A stretch of DNA of 64,000 nt. It comes from Chionoecetes opilio. Its lineage: Eukaryota; Arthropoda; Malacostraca; Decapoda; Majidae. Below are positions 10,845 through 22,681 of the stretch, one piece after another (position 1 is the first letter of the stretch; the number at the start of each line of letters is the position of its first letter). The DNA is taken from positions 203,633 through 267,632 of the forward strand of contig JACEEZ010016536.1 of NCBI GenBank assembly GCA_016584305.1, in the 5' to 3' direction. The position numbers and the translations under genes are program-made. The notes under the pieces were generated by a model. It was not told where the DNA came from. It did not search any database and was given only the letters and a program-made list of their open reading frames with translations.

Positions 10845-11023
10845 CAACCTGTCAGGGTGGCACGGTTGGTAGAGCTGCGGGTTCGCGTGCAGAGTCCCTG
10901 CATTCGGTCAGCGGTTCGAGCCCACCAAGTTCGTCCTGGTGTGGTGGCGCTATGTATAGTCAATAACCTTGTAGCTGGTACTTGCAAAGTGTCTAGATAG
11001 TATCAAAGTATCTTATCTTATAT
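10845..11023 (+). mobile_element. tRNA-derived SINE (family 2) with perfect target duplication
   Basis: The element has a tRNA-like A box (GGTTGGTAGAGCTGC) and B box (GCGGTTCGAGCCC), then a body ending in TATCTTATCTTAT. It is flanked by ATCTCTACCTTCT at 10832-10844 and again at 11024-11036, a perfect 13-bp duplication. A minus-strand copy of the family lies at 58831-59007, also with a perfect 13-bp duplication. Confidence 0.9.
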
Positions 11024-11631
11024 ATCTCTACCTTCTTGTTATTGTTGAAGGGCACCGATGTCGGGATCGAAAATGTTCCCCATGGTTTACACCTGTGAAT
11101 CTATCACAGTGGCGAGGGTTGATTAGTCTTCCTCAGGAAGGTAGAGGTCAAGGCATGATGGTATGGTGTGATTCGGCCTTGAGGCATATGAAATGTGCGC
11201 CGTGATGGGTCTTGGTTTTGGTGATGTGTGGAAGGCTTCTGTCCCGTCTACAGGTACCGTTGCGGCTTTTTACTAGCACTTTCCAGTTACAGTTTACAAT
11301 TTCCTTATCCATAGAGATACTGGGGTGAGGATTGAGGGATCGAGGTGGTATAAAGGCCTACCCTGTCTCTCATCCCATACAGTGGAGAGCGACAGCGGGA
11401 CTGCGAGAGGGGGGGTCATGTTTACATCTGACGGCCATCTTGGCAGCAGAAACCACCAACTTGTTGCCCCACCTCTTGTTTTCTCATAAACTCCAAATTT
11501 TTTCTTGGTATTTGCATTACTGTTGATATTATTAGTACAGTTACAAATTTGTGTTCAGTGGTCTACTGCTCAACACAGATAGTTTGAGACCCCCTTAGTA
11601 ATACACCACCGGCCATTCTGCATTCTCTACA

Positions 11632-11860
11632 AGTACCAACAACGCCAAATACTCCTGCTGAGCGAAGTCCATACACCGTGGGCTATGCCAATCCACCGTA
11701 AGACTTCTTGACGTGACCCGTCGTCATTATGGGCTGTGCTACCAAGGTATGTAAAACTTTCCAAGATCTCAATGTCCTCGCCGCAAACATGAACAGACTG
11801 TACTGGGTTTCATCTATAAGCCTCCAAACCCTGGGCCTTGGTCTTCAAAGCGTCACTATA
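11632..11860 (-). mobile_element. RTE-like LINE scrap
   Basis: About 220 bases match the RT connection region of the LINE at 29529-32760 (corresponding to about 30020-30240 there), with many substitutions. Non-functional. Confidence 0.75.
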
Positions 11861-11980
11861 AAAATCCTGCCTGCGCCACCACGGGCGAGGGCCAAGCATC
11901 ACTGTCCACGAGTGAATCTCCAGGGCCTACCATCCCACCCCCGGAGGTTTACTGCCTACAGGCACTATAGGCCAAGATGT

Positions 11981-12027
11981 AAAAAAAAAAAAAAAAAAAT
12001 ATTATTATATATATATATATATATATA

Positions 12028-12069
<42 letters not shown>
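11981..12069. repeat. A run and TA microsatellite
   Basis: An A run (about 11981-11999) is followed by TA repeats up to the pogo-like element. Confidence 0.9.
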
Positions 12070-12080
12070 CATATAATATT

Positions 12081-13249
12081 CAGTAACCTCGATATAACGG
12101 ACCTCGATGTAACGGATTTCGGATGTAACGGACTCCATTTGCGTGACAATTTATTTATTATTATTATTTTTTTTTGGCACATCAGACCGCTTATCGCTGC
12201 TCGAATTGTCAACTCAACATAATTGTATTATTTTCTCATTTTACTATGGAATGCTTGGGGTTTTAAGGAGTTTTGATGTATGACATATTAAGATATATAA
12301 GGAAGGAGCCTGTGTTGCTAGTGATTTAGTGGTAGAAGGTGTGTATTGTTTAAAATAGTGACTATTAGTGTTATGGCGTGGCCCGCTGCTACGTCTCCTG
12401 TCACCTAAAACCCCTAAATCACCCTTATCTAAGGCGACACGCAGTGCTACACTGACCTAAATAGGGGACACGTGTATAGAACTGCACTTCACAACCATAT
12501 AATATATATAATAATGAGCATTAGTCATGATAATAAGCAATACCTTTGGAAGCCACGGCTAAATCTGGCTCGTAGTTTATTTACCTTCCACTAGAGTTGA
12601 GCTTTACTAGCCAGACGGTGAGAGAAAGCATCAACATTTTAGGGATAACCCATCACTTTACAGGAGACTTTCTTCCTTTTTTATCTATTTCTGGTGATTA
12701 TAATGTCTCATGATGCTGCTGCTGCTGCCGTGGCCGCGCTGCCAGGCCCTGGATGAGCGCCTTGAAAGTATTTTCATATCTTTACTCATATGTATGAATA
12801 ATAGCCCCAAATTTAAATGTTATTTTATGTCTACATTCAACTAAATAATGAAATTTCATAGCATACCAAGCAGTAAAGAGCGAGCTGGATACCTACTACC
12901 CCTCCTAATACCAGTCCCGAACAGTCGTGGCGAGTGTGCCAAATCCCTGATGTAGCGCTAGTCACTGTTTACCTCCCAACATAGCTACATGGTCTGGTTG
13001 TGTTTGAGATTATTTCTCATATATTTCACGTGTAGGAGCGGACCAAATTCAGCATGTAGTGCCAGTCACTGTTTACCTCCCAACATAGCTACACGGTCTG
13101 GTTGTGTGTGATTATCTCTCATTTATTTCACATTTTTTTTTTTTTCCATGTATTTTTCCACCCTTGGGAAAATACCCTCTCTATAACGCACAATCGCCTT
13201 TTAACTCCTCCCTCCCCCCCCACTAGTCCGTTATATCGAGGTTTGACTG
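12081..13249. mobile_element. Pogo-like non-autonomous element (family 2)
   Basis: The left end CAGTAACCTCGATATAACGG and right end CCGTTATATCGAGGTTTGACTG are inverted repeats, and CGATGTAACGG-type sub-repeats follow inside. The 35441-36226 element is a relative in the opposite orientation (shared ACACAACCAGAC and TTTCCCAAGGGT blocks). The flanks are TT and TT, not TA, so the target site is mutated or atypical. No transposase frame. Confidence 0.75.
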
Positions 13250-13749
13250 TTTATAAATAAGTGTTATATTTTTGGTTTCCACAAGTGAATTACTACTGTG
13301 CAATATAGATACTGTGCCGAAAATAACTGGGTTATAAATTTTTTTTTTTTGTAAGTTGTCTAAGACTTTATTTCAAACTCTGAATCAGTTTTTTCAACTG
13401 ATTTAGGACAATTTTGCACCGCTGAATCCGAAAATGACATCCGTTTCTCTCGATCAGGTCAGGTTTTTGTGCTAAGTCTTTAAAAAAAATCCGATCTGAC
13501 TACTTGGGAATCGATTACATTTTTGTGACATTTTTGGTTAATTTTTGTTAATATTTCTCATTTGAAATAGGTTTTTAAGAGAAAAAAGTCGTTTTCAAAC
13601 ACAATTAATTAATTAAATGTTACAAAAATTTATTAGTGTACATTGAATAGTAGACATTGATAAAGGTAAGTACATGTAAATTGGATGTTAGGTCATCATT
13701 GTTCAAAATTCAGGGCTTGAACTTCCGTTTCTTCGAACTCCTAGAATGC

Positions 13750-14706
13750 TCAGCGGCAGGGATGTCTCTTCAGAGTCCAACAGCAATCAGCCATCATGAC
13801 TGCATCCCAGCGTCCCTGATACTTGGTCTCCATCACTTTCATGTCCTGATGGAATCTCTCCCCTTGCTCGTCGCTCATTGATCCCAGATTCTCAGGAAAC
13901 CGATCCATATGTGAGAATAAGTAATGCATTTTGATGCTCATGTTGCATCCGAGGTTTCTGAAAGCAGTCAGCATATTGGTGACAAGTTCTGCGTAGTTCT
14001 TGGCTTTGTTGTTGCCAAGAAAGTTCTTCACGATCAGAACAAAAGCCTTCCACGCTTCCAGTTCCACTTCGTTCATTGAGTTTTCAAACTCTGGATCTCT
14101 GATGAGCTGATGGAGTTGAGGACCGTCAAAGATGCCAGCTTTCAACTTCTCCATGGTCAATCCTGGAAAAGCATGGCACAAGTAAGTGAAGCAGCCACCA
14201 TCCTTGTCCAGAGCTTTGGTGAACTGTTTGATCAAGCCGAGCTTGATGTGCAGCGGTGGGAAAAGTATCCTGTCTCTGTCCACCAGAGGGTTGTTTATGA
14301 CATTCCTTGCTCTGCAAGGCACCAATTCCTCCCGTACAGGCCAGTCCTTCTTCGTGTAATGCTGAGCTCGGTCCCTACTATCCCACATGCACAGAAAGCA
14401 TGGGTACTTGGTGAACCCGGACTGTTGTCCCAACAAAAAGTTCATCATCTTCAGGTCAACACAAATCAACCACTCATGCTGATCATAACAAATTTTCTCC
14501 AGCACGTACTTCACCACTTCATACTTCTCCTTCAGTGTAGTCGAGTGAGCGAGGGGTACAGAGGCAAACTGGTTGCCGTTGTGCAGCAGAACACATTTCA
14601 GTGATCGCTTGCAGCTGTCAATGAACAGTCTCCAATCTTTGGGTTGGTACTGTGGCACTCCAAGCTTGTGCAGAAGCTGCACAATATTTGTACAGTACAC
14701 CAAGTC
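13750..14706 (-). pseudogene. Transposase-like protein, C-terminal part
   Basis: This frame continues the N-terminal part at 15851-16495 after an insertion. It reads DLVYCTNIVQLLHKLGVP, then LICVDLKMMNFLLGQQSG, CFLCMWDSR, PPLHIKLGLIKQF, LGCNMSIKMHYLFSHMDRF and GERFHQDMKVMETKYQGRW. The family is known to me only as an uncharacterised protein that recurs in arthropod genomes. The acidic residues in LICVDLK, WDSR and ERFHQD have the spacing one might expect of an RNase H-fold catalytic triad, which is inference. A CxxC pair (CFLC) could bind metal. The frame shifts just before its stop: LKRD-type sequence is read as LKRHPCR. The gene cannot be translated through the insertion. Confidence 0.65.
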
Positions 14707-14762
14707 CTTGATATCGGATTTGCCGGACAAAATCCGAGGTCCGGGGATATGTCAGTCCCGGA

Positions 14763-14805
<43 letters not shown>

Positions 14806-15850
14806 TTGAAATGCCTGGTCCTGTTCGTAAATTGACAACGTTGTCCGGCGGTCCGAGCGTCTCCTGTCGCCCCTGGTCAGTGTCCGCGCCTCCCGCCAGG
14901 TGGCAGCATGCTCAGCGGTCGTATTGTTTACATTTGGGCACACGACACTCACGGTTCACCTGCACGGTCTCCGTCAGTCCCCTGACTCCCACTGCCCCTG
15001 GTGCAGGAACATCTGAGACTATTGAACACTTGCTGCTGCCTCCCGCCAGGTGGCAGCATGCTCAGCGGTCGTATTGTTTACATTTGGACACATGGCACTC
15101 ATGGTTCACCTGCACCGCCTCCGTTAGTCCCCTGACCCCACTGCCCCTGGTGCAGGAACGTCTCTTGAGACTATTGACACTTTCTGCTGTCTCCCGCCAG
15201 GTGGCAGCATGCTCACCGGTCGTATTGTTTACATTTGGGCCACACGACACTCACGGTTCACCTGCACCGCCTCCGTTAGTCCCTGACCCCCACTGCCCCT
15301 GGTGCAGGAACGTCTCTTGAGACTATTGAACACTTTCTGCTGTCTCCCGCCAGGTGGCAGCATGCTCACCGGTCGTATTGTTTACATTTGGGCACACGAC
15401 ACTCACGGTTCACCTGCACCGCCTCCGTTAGTCCCCTGACCCCCACTGCCCCTGGTGCAGGAACGTCTCTTGAGACTATTGAATACTTTATGCTGCCTCC
15501 CGCCTGGTGGCAGCATGCTCAGCGGTCGTATTGTTTACATTTGGGCACACGACACTCACGGTTCACCTGCACGGCCTCCGTTAGTCTCCTGACCCCCACT
15601 GCCCCTGGTGCAGGAATGTCTCTTGAGACTATTGAACACTTTCTGCTGCCTCCCGCCAGGTGGCAGCATGCTCAGCAGACGTAAAAGTCTGCGGCGGGGT
15701 AGTTGATATTGGCGGTTGCCGGACAGTAAATACTAGAGTAGGATAAATGTCCGGGGGTGGGTCATGGCATCGGACTTTTGCGATTCCCGGACTTTTGCGG
15801 TTCCTGGACCAGTGCTCCCCCCTATTAGTCCGGGAAAATGAGGTTTGTGT
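14707..15850. mobile_element. Insertion carrying a 153-bp satellite
   Basis: This segment separates the two halves of the transposase-like gene. Its edges contain inverted TCCGGAC-type blocks (CCGGACATTTT at about 14758 and CCCCCGGACATTT near 15750 on the other strand), a T run (14766-14804) and a tandem repeat. It is probably a mobile element, class unknown. Confidence 0.55.
14830..15690. repeat. 153-bp tandem repeat, about 5.5 copies
   Basis: TCCCGCCAGGTGGCAGCATG recurs at 14891, 15041, 15192, 15345, 15498 and 15651, giving a period of 150-153 bp. Units share CGTATTGTTTACATTTGG and CTGACCCCCACTGCCCC blocks and are about 95 percent alike, so the array is young or homogenised. Confidence 0.9.
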
Positions 15851-16495
15851 GTACTCTTGATGTCTGTTGCGGTAGAAGGTGATGCGAGCACTGTCAGAGA
15901 GGAGTTTTTTTCCCTTCAATCTGGATGCCAACAGTTCGGCAGAGGACTTTGACAAGCTGAGATCGTGAACTAGATAATTTAGCTCCTTTTGGGAAAAAGG
16001 ATGTGGAGCATCATCGTCAAGAACCACTTCTTCTTCATTTTCTTCAACACTGGAGGAATCTTTGTCACTAATGTCAGGAAGTTCTCCAAAGATAGGTACT
16101 GGAATTTCATCACAATGAGCTACAGGACGAAGTGCTGATTCAAGATTAGGATACTTGAGGCTGCTCCAGTTCTTTCTGTTGATCCCAGTCAAATCAATAG
16201 CGCAGAAGTAGCAGTCAGTGCCATGGTTTGTCGGCTCCCTCCAAACCATGGGAATTCCAAACTTCAGACAACTCTTCTTGCCCTTGGTCCAACGACGCAG
16301 ATTCTCGGTGCATGTCTTGCATACCATGTGTGGCGCCCAAGCCTTATCCTGGTCACCAAGTTTCATACCAAAATAAGTATGGTAAGCACGCTTTATGAAA
16401 CTTGTGACTGGATTCCTGTTAGGAACAACGGTGTATTCGCCGCAGATGTAGCAGAATACATCGGGCTTATTTTTGCAAGATCTGGCCGAATCCAT
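15851..16495 (-). pseudogene. Transposase-like protein, N-terminal part
   Basis: The likely start is the ATG at 16493-16495 (MDSARSCKNKPDVFCYICGE). A splice acceptor TTTTCTTTTGCAG ends at 16505, so a 5' intron is likely. The protein begins with a zinc-binding-like region: CYICG near residue 15, then CKTC, and CYFC about 35 residues later. An acidic stretch (SSSVEENEEEVVLDDD) and a helical segment (QKELNYLVHDLSLSKSSAELLASRLK) follow. It ends at YRNRHQEY where the insertion begins. The N-terminal CxxC pairs suggest DNA binding, consistent with a transposase. Confidence 0.65.
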
Positions 16496-17324
16496 TTCAT
16501 TCACCTGCAAAAGAAAAATACCAGTTAGTCAAGAATTGGCACATGCGAACACTTCAGAATTCGTTTATTTAAAGAAATAAGAAAGAATTTTGCATCATAA
16601 TTAAAGCAGTAGGAAGAAATTAATCAGTTCTTGGGTAGGGGGTATACCGAGGATCTGTAGCGGCCTCTATGCTACTGCAGTATCCTAGGCACGATGAATC
16701 AAGAAAAGGAGTCTGCCTATCGGAAAGACGATAGCAGATATCACACAACACCACACAAGGTATCCCAAAGGGGGATGCAGTACTGCAGTGGGTTTAATAA
16801 AAAGTGTTCAAGTAAAGAAGTAAAAGTTGAAGAGAAGAAGAGGAAGAACAACAGAGGACTGTAATATCCAGGGATCGTGATTCCGAAGAATTCCTAGTTG
16901 GTGACATTGTTTAGGACCACACCCTTGGAACTATCTGAATTGGTGGAATTATTGGATTAATGGAATTATCTACTGCAAGTACGGTGCTGTATACGGAGGA
17001 CGATTTCATATATATAGAAAATACCCGTACATGTAAACAAAAACGTTAAAAAACATCATGTGGCGATAGATAAAAAAGTTGACCTGATTGAGCAAAATCA
17101 ATGTGATTTTTGGATTCAGTACATCTAAATTGTCCTAAATCAGCTAAAAAAACTTAGACAATAAATTTGTTGTTAATCAGTGATAATAGAGAAAAAATAA
17201 GCTGTAAGGCCTGTGGAGTCCGCCAAATCCTGTAGAATAGTTAACCTTAAAGTATTTCATCTTTATGCAGTTTCTATAGGTCAGAACGAGTGTGAAAGTG
17301 ACAATGAAATGTTTTGCAATTTGC

Positions 17325-18020
17325 AATTTGCCTCTTTAAGTCAATATTTAGTGTCCATGTCTCACCATCCATAGAGTAAGACTGTAAGGGATCACAAGTG
17401 ACTTGAAGATCTGGATCTTTGTCCTTCTGCACAGGTACCGACAACGCTAAATATTCATGTTGAGCGAGTTCATAACACCGTGAGCTATGCCAATCCGCCG
17501 TATTACTTCTTGACATGACCCGCCGTCATTCTGGACTGCGCTACAAAAGTATGTATAACTTTCCAAAATCTCAATGTCCTCTCCGCAGGCATGAACACAC
17601 TGTATTGTTTCATCTAATAAGCCTCCAAACACCTGGACTAGCTGGTCTTGGGCCAGGAGACCTCAAGTCCCAAAGGCTTTGCCTCCTCGTGCAGTGCCTC
17701 GAGAGCCATCACCAGAACCTTGCTGTCAGGAAATATTAGTGCACCATCGGCAAAAACAAGATCAGTGTTCTTGGTATTGCCGAGGGATGCTCCACAATAG
17801 TTTTGGTCCACAACTTTGCCCAATACCCAGTCCATACAAGTGTTGAAAAGTGATGGCAAGGACGCGCCCTTGCCTTACTCCTATGTTCACAGGAAAAAAG
17901 CTAGATAAACCTCCCCCACACTTCACAACACTCAATCCCAGATTACAGGCTAGTCAGCAGACAAACAGTCCTTGCAGGAATCCCGTGAAGCCACAGAAGA
18001 TCCCATAGTTCTGAGCCTTA
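17325..18020 (-). mobile_element. RTE-like LINE fragment
   Basis: Minus-strand sequence matches 29930-30600 of the LINE at 29529-32760. It retains LVFADGALIFPDS (normally FADDAVIFAES, so one catalytic aspartate is replaced by glycine), HACGEDIEILESYTYF and a TWTLNIDLKRQI block, spread over three frames. Inactive. Confidence 0.85.
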
Positions 18021-19269
18021 GGTCTCGCAAGGAGGCTATTGGTATGGTTAGGCTATAGTGAGGTTAGGTTAGTAATATTTTTTGTGGGGATCCAGGGGTT
18101 CATTTAGGGAGGAAGGGGGTTGGGGGAATCTGTCCCTCATTTTATAATTATGTTTTAAAGGTATCGGAAGGGATCTGTTAATGTCTGGAGAAAAAATGCC
18201 CACTAACAAAGGCGGGAAAGGACTATAATTTTACCATATATGACCGATCAAAACTCCCTACACGATTGGTATTATGGTTTCTGTTTACCTTATTCAATTT
18301 TGGGAAACTCTCTCAATGAGTTTCCGTCAAATCAATACTTTCTGGAGGTATGAAATCTTATCTATAGGGAGGAAAGAAACCAGTGTTTGCACAGTAAAGA
18401 TTAGTTTTGGATAATATTGAAATAATGCTCGCATTTTTGCCTGAAGTTAATACTTACATTGGTGAAGATTTACCCTGGGTACGTCCACTATTTTTCAGAG
18501 ACGATAGGTTCGATAAACCCAGAAATGTGCCCTGTTTTACTTTGGGGATGGTTTTTGTTTTGCGGAGGAAAGTCATAAAAGGAGCTAAATAAGTGAAGAT
18601 GTGTATAAGTTTTCCAAAATAAATTGGAAAAGTCAGCCAAGTAGCGGCCATTGGCACTTCTACCCGCCGTCTCTGCCTGCCATCGGACTTAATTTCAAAC
18701 TTAATGTAACCTCGTCTATCCTACAATCATGCTGGTGGTGAGGAATGCATTTCTAACTAAACCTAACCTATCCTTAACCTTACCGTAATTTAACCTAATA
18801 TCTAACCTCCTAACTTAGTGGAAAGTCTGCCTGATATGCAGCTACTATTTTATTGTACCTTACATGTGAAATTACACATTTACATGTGTAAATTCTAAAT
18901 GAAGTACTTGCCCAAGAAATCAATACCACCATTGGGAAGAGAAGAAGAAACTATACATTGATGAGTTTATACCGCTGAATAATAGATATATATCCAGGAT
19001 AAATCTTGACGCTTACATTTGTTTGTAGTATACTGGCTGCTGAATGTAATGCAGTATCGAATATCCCAGGGAAACTTAAAGAAGCTTTTAGTCCAAGAGC
19101 ATTTGGTCAAATTTAACCAAAAGCTGGAAAACATTCCTAACAGTTGGGCAAAAAATACCCAAAGTATTAGCATTACATGATTACAATCTATGTTGGCGAT
19201 ATTGATGCTTTATACACTTTTAAGTGGACAATAGATATACACACAAACACACAGGACTATATATATATA
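18021..19269. other. No gene; contains a dispersed repeat
   Basis: The stretch 18100-18420 resembles 28400-28690 (shared GAAACTCTCTCAATGAGTTTC-type block and CTACACGATTGG/CTACACAATTGG). Runs of CTAACCT occur at 18760-18810. Nothing coding was recognised. Confidence 0.45.
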
Positions 19270-20021
19270 CAGGGAGGTCCCGTTATATGAGCATTCGGTA
19301 TACGAGAAATCAATGATACGAACTGAGTAAATTAGGGTCTATTTTCAATATACAAGATCGAAAATCCAATGATACGACATTCAAACTGGGGTGAGTAAAA
19401 TTATCAAGTTCAAAATGCGTGCCCTACCACTCCCGGGCTGGACAAAGGGGGATTTGGTTGACCCCAGTCAGGTCACCCCTAGCAAGCCGTGACCTGAAGG
19501 GTAATTAAGCATATGGCGCAGCCTGACATTTAGGGGTAATTAGCAGGTGTGGTGCCCCAACCTTGGGACCGCAGTCAGGTCACCCCTAGCAAGGCTTAAC
19601 CTGAAGGGTAATTAAGCATATGGCGTGGCCTGACCTTTAGGGGTAATTAGCAGGTGTGCGGCCCCAACCTTGGGACCCCTACACTACCTTCTCTTGTATC
19701 ACTCGGCGTCCCCTACAGTACAACGTCTTTTTTGCTTGTTATGCATGTTTTATGTTTAATTAATGTGCAGTTATGTTGTTTTGTGTGCTATTTTCTCTTT
19801 CAGAATGCTTTTTCTACAGAATAGGTAGTACAGTGTGGGTAATATAGACGCTGTGTTTTTGTTGTGTTTGGTATAGTTTATTTTAGCTTGAAAAATATGT
19901 CTGATGGGGTCCTGGAACCAAACCTATATTTTACCATTAGTTATGTATTTCGCTATATGAGATTTCGCTTTACGAGTATGCCAGGTGGAACCTAACTGCT
20001 CGTATCTTCGGGACCTCCCTG
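19270..20021. mobile_element. Pogo-like non-autonomous element (family 3), copy A
   Basis: The ends CAGGGAGGTCCCGTTATATG and the inverse CTTCGGGACCTCCCTG are flanked by TA on both sides (19268-19269, 20022-20023). The interior holds two copies of a ~108-bp repeat with GGTAATTAAGCATATGGCG, then a stretch shared with 33627-34123 and 34186-34962. No transposase. Confidence 0.85.
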
Positions 20022-20584
20022 TATATATATACCGTATTTGCCGGCGCATAAGACGCACCTCCGCATAAGACGCACCCCTATTTTATAAGGAGGTTTTGAG
20101 AGAAAAAAATATATTGGGGTTTTTGAAGGAATTTTTTTTTTTTGTAAATTTAGCAAATGTTATTAAAAAAAAGGATTTGTATGGGAAAGCAAATGATTAT
20201 GAGCCTGTACCTAGTACAAAATACAATATTCACTGTGCAGTGAATGTGAATGAAAAATCATACTAGTCAAAATGTAAAGGGAATGAAAGGGTAACCAAAA
20301 TCGGTCATAAATCATAATATATTGCAGGATGCCCCCACGAATTGATATTCTAATATTATCTACCTATGACATATAGCTTAGATTTAATGTTCTAGGTATG
20401 CCTTTGTTGCTTTTCTGCTATATGTTTAGACTGTGGAAAATTTGCAGTATAGATATTGGTATTATTTTGGTAGTGGGCTTTCAAAAGTCCTAGGACTCTT
20501 ACCGACACCATCATGTAGCTTTCTTCATTCTGAGTATTTTGAGCCCCATTTCCCATGGCGCAATTGAATAATAATGGTATTACA

Positions 20585-21650
20585 CATAGTACCGAAAATC
20601 TACCGTTATTTCAGCCAGAATGTTAAGTTCGGTTAAATCAGATTAGGTTAGAGTTAGGTTAGGTTAGAGGTGAAGTTTGGTTTAGATGATATAGAGAAAA
20701 AACGAAAATTTCCCATAATATGGCAGTGTGAAGCGTAGCAATGTTTGCGGGTCCGACAAAAACGAGAGCCAGATTAATTCAAAACTATTCAGGAGGACTA
20801 AGTTTCGGTCTTGAAATCGGTGGTTGTCCAATAACAAAAATTCACGAAGATATTTAGATAACACTGTAAGGTAACCATCTCTACCTTGTTATTGTTGTAA
20901 TTGTTGAAGGGCACCGTTGTCGGGATCGACGATATTTGCCCTGGTTTACACCTATGAATCTATCACAGTCGCGAGGGTTGATTAGTCTTCTTCAGGAAGG
21001 TACAGGTGAAGGCTGGTTCACACTCTGAAATCACGGCAGTGTTCCGTCAGCCGTGCCTTGTATTCACACTATTCGTCACGGTTCCGTCATTTTCGGCAGT
21101 TCCTGCTCACCCTCTAAGCAGACATGGTGCCTCAGAGGCTATGGTTGAAGAAATTTGCATTAATAGCACTTCTAGTGGATGAAGAAGAGGAATTGAACTC
21201 TAAAAGACACTGTTTTGGGTACATAAAGCCTTGAGAAAACGACAATTATCAGCACGGCACAGTCTCATTACGTTAACATATTCTTCCCCAGAAACCGTTA
21301 CATGACAGAACGGTGATGTATTGGAGCCGTGATGGCGGCGCACCGTTTAGTGTAACACGTCTATTTGTTTGAATGTAAGAAATTCTAACGGATGTGATGA
21401 GACGGTGCCGTGTCACCATGATGGTATGGTGTGATTGGTGTGGTGACAGGCGGACGGTGTGGTGCCGTGATGGTCTTGATCTTGGTGTACCGTGTGGAAG
21501 ACTTGTCCTACAGGTACCGTTGCAGCTTTTTTACTAGCACTCTTTCATACAGTTTCCTTATCCGTAGAGGTACAGGGGTGAGGATTGAGGGGTCAAGGTG
21601 GTACAAAGGCCTATGATGTCTCCTATCCCACCTTGCTTACCACTGTAGCG
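20585..21650. repeat. Dispersed repeat, copy 2 (left part)
   Basis: Matches 10393-11400 without the CR1 and SINE insertions found there. Relative to copy 1 it carries an extra ~390 bp at about 21021-21412, beginning TGGTTCACACTCTGAAATCA and ending GGTGCCGTGTCACC, which may be another insertion. Confidence 0.65.
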
Positions 21651-22201
21651 GCACTAACACACACACGCACATACACACCTGCATCAGCTTAGGCCACCCC
21701 CCTGTCTGGGACCAGGATTAGAGGCCCGAGGGTGACCTGATGCTGACCTGACTTGTCCTCGCCGACACAACTGCAACATCAGCCAGGTAATTCAGTCAGC
21801 CACAGGACACACAGAGACACACACGCCGCGCACCTCTTGTCCCCACGTTGTACAATGACTCGCTGTCAAATAAACAACAAAGTCACGATGCCCTTTCTCC
21901 ATCCTTGTGTATACAGTTAGCGCCACTCGACTTTAAAACTTTCGGTGACGTGAGCGTCATATTTCAAAAACTGGTAACCTCCCTTTTTCAGAGTCTGTAA
22001 AGGGGCCCGGGAGAAAATGACTACATGGCAACTTAGGGTAGCCCTGCACTCATCTCCACGGATAGATTTGAATTAATTAAAGGGTCCAGTGTTTGACAAA
22101 ATATTGTTAGAAGGAGGATTATCTCACCGACCGCTCATTGTTTTGGCTTATAAAACGGTTGTGTTCGTTCTACACTTTGTATTCTACTGTGCTAATGCGC
22201 G

Positions 22202-22430
22202 ATGCCTGGGAAATATACAAGCCATGATGACATAGTACGAGTAATAGAGTTGCATAAGAATGATGAAACAAATCGAGAAATAAGCCATATAACTGGTGTC
22301 AACGAAAAGAGTGAGTGTGTTGGTGAAGAAATGGCGCAGTGAGGGATGTCAGGATATCCCTCACCACAAACATGGGGGTGGACCAGCCAAAAAAGTTTCT
22401 AACAATACTTTACATATTATCAAAAGACAG
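22202..22430 (+). pseudogene. Tc1-like transposase N-terminus, left arm
   Basis: From ATG 22202 the frame reads MPGKYTSHDDIVRVIELHKN and then NREISHITGVNEK, a helix-turn-helix of the Tc1/mariner DNA-binding domain. A one-base shift near 22310 breaks it. The continuation in the other frame gives SVLVKKWRSEG and HHKHGGGPAKKVSNNTLHII, the second HTH and GRPR-hook region. No DDE catalytic domain follows because the palindrome turns back. Not functional as a transposase; it could only act as a truncated DNA-binding protein. Confidence 0.85.
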
Positions 22431-22452
22431 TAAACTGAGGATTTATATACAA

Positions 22453-22681
22453 CTGTCTTTTGATAATATGTAAAGTATTGTTAGAAACTTTTTTGGCTGG
22501 TCCACCCCCATGTTTGTGGTGAGGGATATCCTGACATCCCTCACTGCGCCATTTCTTCACCAACACACTCACTCTTTTCGTTGACACCAGTTATATGGCT
22601 TATTTCTCGATTTGTTTCATCATTCTTATGCAACTCTATTACTCGTACTATGTCATCATGGCTTGTATATTTCCCAGGCAT
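22453..22681 (-). pseudogene. Tc1-like transposase N-terminus, right arm
   Basis: Mirror copy of the left-arm fragment, starting at the ATG complementary to 22679-22681 and carrying the same frameshift. Sharing of the same lesion shows that the arms arose by inverted duplication, or were equalised by gene conversion, after the frameshift. Confidence 0.85.

Larger units (their letters stand above)
10393..11640. repeat. Dispersed repeat, copy 1 (with two insertions)
   Basis: The sequence from ACCGAAAATCTACCGCTATT to the CATTCTGCATTCTCT end is shared with 20585-21650 plus 23325-23590. It is interrupted here by a CR1 tail (10469-10533) and a SINE (10845-11023) that copy 2 lacks. No coding domain was seen; it is an unclassified family. 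Confidence 0.65.
13340..17170 (-). mobile_element. Unclassified TIR transposon with a novel transposase-like gene
   Basis: The left region at 13353-13500 and right region at 17060-17166 are imperfect inverted repeats. TTGTCTAAG, CTGATTTAGGACAATTT, TGAATCC and ATCAGGTCA occur in the same order inward from both ends. Between them lies one minus-strand gene (N part 16495-15851, C part 14706-13750) whose product resembles a transposase. The element is broken by a satellite-bearing insertion at 14707-15850. The exact termini and target duplication could not be fixed. Inverted ends around a single gene argue that the gene is the element's transposase. Confidence 0.6.

Noticed and set aside
14811..15684. 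Plus-strand ORFs with His-Ser-Pro repeats
   Set aside because: Translations of the 153-bp satellite; frames change between units.
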